64,000 nucleotides of DNA from Tamlana carrageenivorans. Lineage in GTDB: Bacteria; Bacteroidota; Bacteroidia; Flavobacteriales; Flavobacteriaceae. A program made the translations under genes and the position numbers. The DNA lies in NCBI RefSeq assembly GCF_002893765.1, contig NZ_CP025938.1, positions 3,491,501-3,555,500 on the forward strand. Direction: 5' to 3'. The first letter of the stretch is position 1, and every line of letters begins with the position of its first letter. Under the pieces are notes generated by a model. That model saw nothing but the letters and a program-made list of their open reading frames with translations. It did no database searches and was not told where the DNA came from. Of this stretch, positions 59,299-64,000 are shown one piece after another.

Positions 59299-60582
59299 TT
59301 ATTTTAAATCTTTTAATCGAATTGAAACCGCGTTTTTATGCGCTTGCAAACCTTCAGCTTCTGCCATAAGTTCTATGGTTTCTCCAATATTTAAAAGGCC
59401 TTGTTTCGATATTTTCTGAAAGGTCATACTCTTCATAAAACTATCTAAATTTACGCCCGAATACGCTTTTGAAAATCCGTTTGTTGGTAAGGTATGATTG
59501 GTTCCAGAAGCGTAATCACCGGCACTTTCTGGAGTATAGTTTCCGATAAAAACAGAACCTGCATTACTAATTCCATTTACATACAAATCTTCATTTTTTG
59601 AACAGATAATGAAGTGTTCTGGACCGTATTCATCAATTAATTCTAAAGCTAAGTTGTCGTTTTCAACAAATATCAATTTAGAATTGGCTATAGATTTTTC
59701 TGCTATCGCTTTACGCGGAAGTACGGCCAGCTGTGTTTCAACTTCTTTCGAAACTTCTTGAATTAATTCTTGAGAAGTTGATACCAGAATCACCTGACTA
59801 TCGGTACCATGTTCTGCCTGACTTAACAAATCTGAAGCCACGTATGAAGCATCTGCAGAATCATCGGCAACTACTAGTAATTCACTTGGTCCAGCAGGCA
59901 TATCGATGGCTACACCGTACTTGGTTGCTATTTGTTTTGCAACCGTAACAAACTGATTTCCTGGTCCGAATATTTTATAAACCTGAGGAATAGATTCCGT
60001 ACCAAAAGTCATCCCAGCTATAGCTTGTATTCCCCCAACTTTTATAATTTTAGTCACACCACATAATTGTGCGGCGAATAAAATTTCTGGCGCTAATTTC
60101 CCTTCTTTATTAGGAGGTGAGCATAGTACAATTTCTTTACAACCTGCAATTTGAGCTGGAACAGCAAGCATTAAAACGGTTGAAAATAAGGGTGCAGTAC
60201 CTCCAGGAATATACAAACCTACCTTTTGAATAGGACGTTTTTCCTGCCAACATTGTACGCCATTTGTAGTTTCTATTTCAACTTTCGCTGTTTTTTGAAT
60301 CCCATGAAAGCGTTCAATATTAGATTTTGCCAGTTTAATGGCCTCTTGAAGTTTTTTTGGAACAAGCGCAATGGCTTCTTCAATTTCATTGGAAGTCACT
60401 TCATTACTTTTCAAATCTACCCCATCAAACTTTAATGTATATTTTTTAATGGCAGTTTCTTTGTCTTCAGCAACTTCTTTGAAAATCGCATTAACAGTGT
60501 CTTCTATATCGTTCACCGTTTGAGTTGGTCGTTTTAAAATTTCCGACCAGTCTTCACGATTTGGGTTATTTATGATTTGCAT
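59299..60582 (-). CDS. hisD: Histidinol dehydrogenase
   Basis: A 427-residue zinc enzyme that oxidises histidinol to histidine in two NAD-dependent steps. Landmarks are PGGTAPLFSTVLMLAVPAQ, IFGPGNQFVTVAKQ, IDMPAGPSELLVVAD, LLSQAEHGTDSQVIL (zinc-ligand Gln/His region) and YGPEHFIICSKNED. I chose ATG 60582 (MQIINNPNRED); an earlier start at 60612 would overlap hisG. The gap to hisG is 10 bases. Confidence 0.95.
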   Translation of the reverse strand: MQIINNPNREDWSEILKRPTQTVNDIEDTVNAIFKEVAEDKETAIKKYTLKFDGVDLKSNEVTSNEIEEAIALVPKKLQEAIKLAKSNIERFHGIQKTAKVEIETTNGVQCWQEKRPIQKVGLYIPGGTAPLFSTVLMLAVPAQIAGCKEIVLCSPPNKEGKLAPEILFAAQLCGVTKIIKVGGIQAIAGMTFGTESIPQVYKIFGPGNQFVTVAKQIATKYGVAIDMPAGPSELLVVADDSADASYVASDLLSQAEHGTDSQVILVSTSQELIQEVSKEVETQLAVLPRKAIAEKSIANSKLIFVENDNLALELIDEYGPEHFIICSKNEDLYVNGISNAGSVFIGNYTPESAGDYASGTNHTLPTNGFSKAYSGVNLDSFMKSMTFQKISKQGLLNIGETIELMAEAEGLQAHKNAVSIRLKDLK

Positions 60583-60592
60583 GATAAATCTA

Positions 60593-61450
60593 TTATAGAA
60601 CCATTTTTTCAATCGGACAAACTAAAATACCTTGAGCACCCTTAGCTTTTAGGTCGTCGATAACATTCCAAAATTCATTCTTACTAATTACCGAGTGAAT
60701 CGAACTCCATCCTTCTTCTGCCAAAGGCAAAACGGTTGGACTTTTCATGCCTGGAAGTACATTAATAATGTCTTGAACTTTATCGTTTGGTGCGTTTAAT
60801 AACACATATTTAGAATCCCTTCCTTTTAAAACCGATTTAATTCTAAATTGAATGGTATCAAGAATGTCTTGTTTTTCGGCTGTTAATTTAGGAGATACTG
60901 CTAAAACAGCTTCCGAAGTTAAAATCGTTTCTACTTCTTTTAAGTTATTTTTAAACAAGGTACTTCCACTAGAAACTATATCACAAATGGCATCAGCAAG
61001 CCCAATATTTGGAGCGATTTCTACCGAACCATTAATGATGTGCAGGTTTGCGTTAACACCGTTTTCCTTTAAATACATTTCTACGGTATTCGGATAAGAA
61101 GTCGCAATACGTTGACCTTCTAAATCTTTAATTGAATTGTAATTTGTAGTTTTTGGTACAGCAATACAAACACGACAGGTAGAAAAACCAAGCTTTTCTA
61201 CAACGTTAATTCCGGCGCCTTTTTCAATTAAAACGTTTTCACCGATAATAGCCGCATCAACAACACCATCTTTTAAATACTGCGGAATATCGCCATTTCT
61301 TAAATAGAAAACTTCAACTGGAAAATTCCTAGCCGATGCTTTTAACTGGTCGATACCATTGTCGATTGAGATCCCGATATCTTTTAAAATTCTCATCGAA
61401 TCTTCATTTAATCGACCCGATTTTTGTACTGCAATTCTTAATTTACTCAT
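60593..61450 (-). CDS. hisG: ATP phosphoribosyltransferase (long form, with regulatory domain)
   Basis: A 285-residue long-form HisG, the feedback-inhibited first enzyme of the pathway. MSKLRIAVQKSGRLNEDS opens the catalytic domain, IATSYPNTVEMYLKENG contains the PRPP-binding region and GLADAICDIVSSGSTL is the second motif. The last about 75 residues (from TVLPLAEEGWSS) form the ACT-like histidine-binding domain, absent from short HisG, so no HisZ is needed. I chose ATG 61450, the usual start. It is the first gene after the attenuator. Confidence 0.95.
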   Translation of the reverse strand: MSKLRIAVQKSGRLNEDSMRILKDIGISIDNGIDQLKASARNFPVEVFYLRNGDIPQYLKDGVVDAAIIGENVLIEKGAGINVVEKLGFSTCRVCIAVPKTTNYNSIKDLEGQRIATSYPNTVEMYLKENGVNANLHIINGSVEIAPNIGLADAICDIVSSGSTLFKNNLKEVETILTSEAVLAVSPKLTAEKQDILDTIQFRIKSVLKGRDSKYVLLNAPNDKVQDIINVLPGMKSPTVLPLAEEGWSSIHSVISKNEFWNVIDDLKAKGAQGILVCPIEKMVL

Positions 61451-61500
61451 TTTAATGGTTTTATGAGTTTGAAACAATTTAGTTGATTTTTGAAAAATAA

Positions 61501-61529
61501 AAACCCGCTTGATTGTCTCAAACGGGTTT
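61501..61529 (-). terminator. Attenuator terminator of the his operon
   Basis: On the minus strand AAACCCGTTTGA (61529-61518), five bases and TCAAGCGGGTTT (61512-61501) form a 12-bp stem with one G-U pair, followed by TTATTTTTC. It lies about 50 bases before hisG and about 30 bases after the leader peptide stop. CTCAAGCG within the leader (61574-61567) can pair with CGTTTGAG (61524-61517) instead and so prevent it. Confidence 0.88.
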
Positions 61530-61560
61530 AATTTATATGTTGATTTTATTCAATACAAAT

Positions 61561-61614
61561 TCATTTCGCTTGAGTGCAAATCTGAAAATGATGATGTGTA
61601 TGAATAAAAGTCAT
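61561..61614 (-). CDS. hisL: Histidine operon leader peptide
   Basis: A 17-codon frame from ATG 61614 to TGA 61561, MTFIHTHHHFQICTQAK. Four of 17 residues are His (codons at 61602-61600, 61596-61594, 61593-61591 and 61590-61588), the classic sign of a his leader peptide. The ribosome stalls on these codons when charged tRNA-His is scarce. Codons ACT CAA GCG next to the stop form the antiterminator strand. An AGGAG lies about 16 bases before the ATG. Confidence 0.9.
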   Translation of the reverse strand: MTFIHTHHHFQICTQAK

Positions 61615-61633
61615 GTCTTATATTTTTCTCCTA

Positions 61634-61672
61634 CAAATATCTATAATAAAAATGATATATTCCAAATATCTA
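61634..61672 (-). promoter_or_regulatory. Repeated TAGATATTTG boxes upstream of hisL
   Basis: TAGATATTTG occurs twice on the minus strand (61643-61634 and 61672-61663), 29 bases apart. Neither is an exact TAnnTTTG box, but one may be the -7 of the his promoter. The stretch to 61771 is AT-rich and otherwise empty. Confidence 0.35.
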
Positions 61673-61771
61673 GAGGCTTTCTTAATAATTTCAATAATCC
61701 GTATTTTTTAAACTTTAAAAATCATTATTTTCTAAAGGAATAATTAAAATACTGAATTATTTAATTTTATT

Positions 61772-62587
61772 TTATTGATTTCCTAATATAATGGGCATGC
61801 CACTGTCTCCAGAACCTATCACAATAATTTTACTATTAGGAGATTCAGATAGTTTTATAGTAGCTTCAATTCCCTTGTCTTGTAAAATTTTATCGGTTAA
61901 AGAAGCACTTAAAATTCTATTAGCGTCGGCCTTACCTTGCGCTTCAATAATTACTTTTTCTGCTTCTTTGGCAGCAGTAACCAATCTGAACTCATACTCT
62001 AAAGACTCTTGCTCTTGCCCTAATTTACGTTCAATAGCATCTTTAATAGCCGTTGGCAATGTTACATCACGAACAAGTACTTCAACCAAATTAATATATT
62101 GATCATTTACAATTTTTTTACTCTCATCAAATATTTCTTGCTGTATCGCATCTCTTTTAGAAGAATAAATTTGCTCTGGCGTATAGCGCCCAACAACAGA
62201 TCTTGTAGCCGAACGCATTGCTGGTTTTAATACGCGATCTAAATAATTAGCACCTTTTTCTTGGTGTAATTTACCTAAATCTTTAAAGTCTGGCATGTAC
62301 CAAGCCGTTGCCTCAAGTTGGATATCTAATCCGTTTGACGATAATACTTTCATACGCTCTGTTAATTCTTGTTGACGCACCTCATAAACAAAGACTTTAT
62401 TCCATGGTGCCACAATATGAAAACCTTCGCCAAGCGGTGCTTCATCTGTAACCACACCACCTCCAAACGTTTTATATAATACGCCAGCTTCACCCGAACC
62501 TATGGTCACAGCCGATTTTGTTATTATAATAACCAGTACTACGACTGCAATGATAAAGGGTATAGCAATTTTAGGTAATTTTTCCAT
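61772..62587 (-). CDS. Prohibitin-family (SPFH/Band 7) membrane protein
   Basis: A 271-residue protein with one N-terminal membrane helix (about residues 8-25: IAIPFIIAVVVLVIIIT) followed by an SPFH/Band 7 domain (about 27-190; GSGEAGVLYKTFGGGVV, IVAPWNKVFVYEVRQQE). A helical C-terminal region (LGQEQESLEYEFRLVTAAKEAEKVIIEAQGKADANRILS) forms the coiled coil. Such proteins make large rings in membranes and often control membrane proteases such as FtsH. It is 11 bases after the BatA/VWA-like gene on the same strand, so the two may be transcribed together. Confidence 0.87.
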   Translation of the reverse strand: MEKLPKIAIPFIIAVVVLVIIITKSAVTIGSGEAGVLYKTFGGGVVTDEAPLGEGFHIVAPWNKVFVYEVRQQELTERMKVLSSNGLDIQLEATAWYMPDFKDLGKLHQEKGANYLDRVLKPAMRSATRSVVGRYTPEQIYSSKRDAIQQEIFDESKKIVNDQYINLVEVLVRDVTLPTAIKDAIERKLGQEQESLEYEFRLVTAAKEAEKVIIEAQGKADANRILSASLTDKILQDKGIEATIKLSESPNSKIIVIGSGDSGMPIILGNQ

Positions 62588-62598
62588 TTTTATATTTA

Positions 62599-64000
62599 TT
62601 AAATTAATCCGTTATATTTTCTTAAAAGCCATTCTATACTAAGACTTAAACTTATAATGGCAAGAAGGTATTTCCAATCGATCAAAGGCATGGTATTTTC
62701 ACTGCTTTTCTGAACAGACAAATAACGTTTATCTTTTAATAATTCGTCAATAATTTCAACTGAATTATTCATAAAATAGCTTGTACCTTGACTGTTTTTA
62801 GCCAATTGCTGCAATTTTAGGGCATTAGCGTTTAAAAATTGCTGCTCAACATGGTATTCTAAAATCTGAAAAGCTCCTTTTTTGGTTATATTTTCGTTTT
62901 TTACTGATAATGAAAATTCATAATTAGCAGGTTCTAAACCACTCAAATTTACTTCGTAATGGTTGTTTTTTAGAATTAAAGGGAATGTTTTCTCTGTTTC
63001 AGACGCTTTGTTTTTAACTGTGATCTGTAATATTTCTCGCGTATCGAAAACATAGTTTTTATCAAAGACTTCTGCTTTTATGATAACACGATTATTTCCA
63101 TTATAAAAAGATTGAAAATCGACGTTCAAGCGACTCCTTTGCTTATTAGAAGCCAAATACTGAACAAATTTACTAATGAAATTATCAAATTGATGAAACG
63201 ATTGGTTTTCTAAAAAACTATGTGCACGCCATTGCCAAATATTTTCACCTAACAGCACACCTTCACGTTTATCGTTAGTTTCGAAAGTACATAATAATGG
63301 ATCGTTAGTTGTCACATTTTTTACCGATTTGTAGAGCACTACATCAACCGGAAGATTAAATTGTACGCCTCCATAATTTGAAAGCAACGGCGGAAACGAT
63401 TCCAATCCAATATCTTCAATATAAAATGGCAAATAACTGGTATTCAAAACCCCTTGATAATCTTCGCTTTGGTTAGTGATATCCACACGATACCCTAAAT
63501 CACTATTATTAATAAAATTAAGGTCTGTTTTGGTGCCAATAATAGTAAAGTAATTCTTTTTAAGCGTATTTAATTTTTCCAAAACCAATTTGAACTTACT
63601 ATTGGGTTGATACAAAATAACCAACTGAAAATCTTTAGCTTTACTAACAAAATTTTTTGTGTTTATTACAGAAACCGAACGTTGTTCATTATTTTCTATA
63701 CTCCTTTTTAAAGCACCTAAGTCGGGGTGAGGAAAATCACTAACAATAGCGACATTGGTTTTCTCATTAATGACTTCAACAGCAAAATTTTGAATATTAT
63801 TTATGGTATTTTTTTCGCTATCTATAGGTTTAATTTCAGCTCTATAAGCGCTAACCCCAACTTTATTGGCAGGTAAAGTGAAATGAATAATTTTAGAATT
63901 ATCTTGTTTTGAGAAATTAAGGCGTTTTGAATATACCTTTTTATTCCCTTGATAAACGACAAAGGTTGAAGCTACTCGATCAGAGCCATTGTAAACTAAA
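62599..64000 (-). CDS. BatA/VWA-like membrane protein (C-terminal part, 5' end outside the window)
   Basis: A reading frame that is open from the right edge of the window to its stop, so at least 467 residues are visible and the N-terminus is missing. Visible parts are beta-rich (for example ASTFVVYQGNKKVYSKRLNF, FTLPANKVGVSAYRAEI), a Rossmann-like segment (VAIVSDFPHPDLGAL), IWQWRAHSFLENQSFHQFDNF, and a single C-terminal membrane helix (LLAIISLSLSIEWLLRKY). This layout fits the large flavobacterial proteins called VWA domain-containing or BatA-like, but the VWA domain itself is not in view. No function is assigned. A start at 63624 would be a TTG inside this frame. Confidence 0.65.
   Translation of the reverse strand, partial: LVYNGSDRVASTFVVYQGNKKVYSKRLNFSKQDNSKIIHFTLPANKVGVSAYRAEIKPIDSEKNTINNIQNFAVEVINEKTNVAIVSDFPHPDLGALKRSIENNEQRSVSVINTKNFVSKAKDFQLVILYQPNSKFKLVLEKLNTLKKNYFTIIGTKTDLNFINNSDLGYRVDITNQSEDYQGVLNTSYLPFYIEDIGLESFPPLLSNYGGVQFNLPVDVVLYKSVKNVTTNDPLLCTFETNDKREGVLLGENIWQWRAHSFLENQSFHQFDNFISKFVQYLASNKQRSRLNVDFQSFYNGNNRVIIKAEVFDKNYVFDTREILQITVKNKASETEKTFPLILKNNHYEVNLSGLEPANYEFSLSVKNENITKKGAFQILEYHVEQQFLNANALKLQQLAKNSQGTSYFMNNSVEIIDELLKDKRYLSVQKSSENTMPLIDWKYLLAIISLSLSIEWLLRKYNGLI

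Noticed and set aside
63499..63624. A start of the last gene at 63624
   Set aside because: The frame is open all the way to the right edge of the window, so this TTG is internal.

Overview
The window looks like the chromosome of a member of the Flavobacteriaceae (Bacteroidota). The evidence is AT-rich DNA, promoters of the TTG/TTTG-N~21-TAnnTTTG type, a type IX secretion (T9SS) C-terminal sorting domain, SprB-type adhesin repeats, fused hisB and hisIE, and many families typical of that group. The genus cannot be fixed from the sequence alone.

Layout. 1-6.5 kb: a drug/metabolite transporter, then a TetR-led run of oxidoreductases (SDR-like, nitroreductase, CurA-like reductase, YqhD-like aldehyde reductase, thioredoxin) that reads as an electrophile/aldehyde response module. 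6-12 kb: a J-domain/KTSC protein, two overlapping DEAD-box helicase genes (one with DEFD in motif II), a YdjM-like membrane hydrolase, a DUF4251 lipoprotein and a DUF1853 protein. 12.3-21.7 kb: two convergent clusters of circularly permuted ATP-grasp, alpha-E, transglutaminase-like and DUF2126 (putative amidoligase) genes, a presumed peptide/amide-forming system of unknown product. Its lead gene is split by a one-base frameshift in a T run. 22-27 kb: a glycosyltransferase with a (TTA)9 tract, two EamA transporters, a cold-shock-domain protein and a superfamily II helicase.

27.3-43.7 kb is an accessory island. Four 1386-bp copies of one IS4-family element (copy 4 carries a nested 1253-bp IS3-family element) bracket a secreted S9 peptidase gene and a two-gene locus made of a secreted tail-Collar-domain protein and a 1555-residue T9SS adhesin with 14 nearly identical 228-bp repeats. 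A decayed DUF772-type transposase closes the island.

43.8-64 kb returns to core metabolism on the minus strand: leuC-leuD-leuA/cimA-like-leuB with a terminator, a thioesterase, small conserved proteins, then a complete histidine operon hisG-D-C-B-H-A-F-IE followed by truA. The his operon is preceded by a clear attenuator: a 17-residue leader peptide with four His codons, a terminator hairpin and a competing antiterminator. It contains an acetyltransferase pseudogene, a GIY-YIG ORF and several palindromic repeats, some of which have become part of HisH. The window ends in a prohibitin-family gene and a truncated BatA/VWA-like membrane protein.

No rRNA, tRNA or CRISPR array was recognised.
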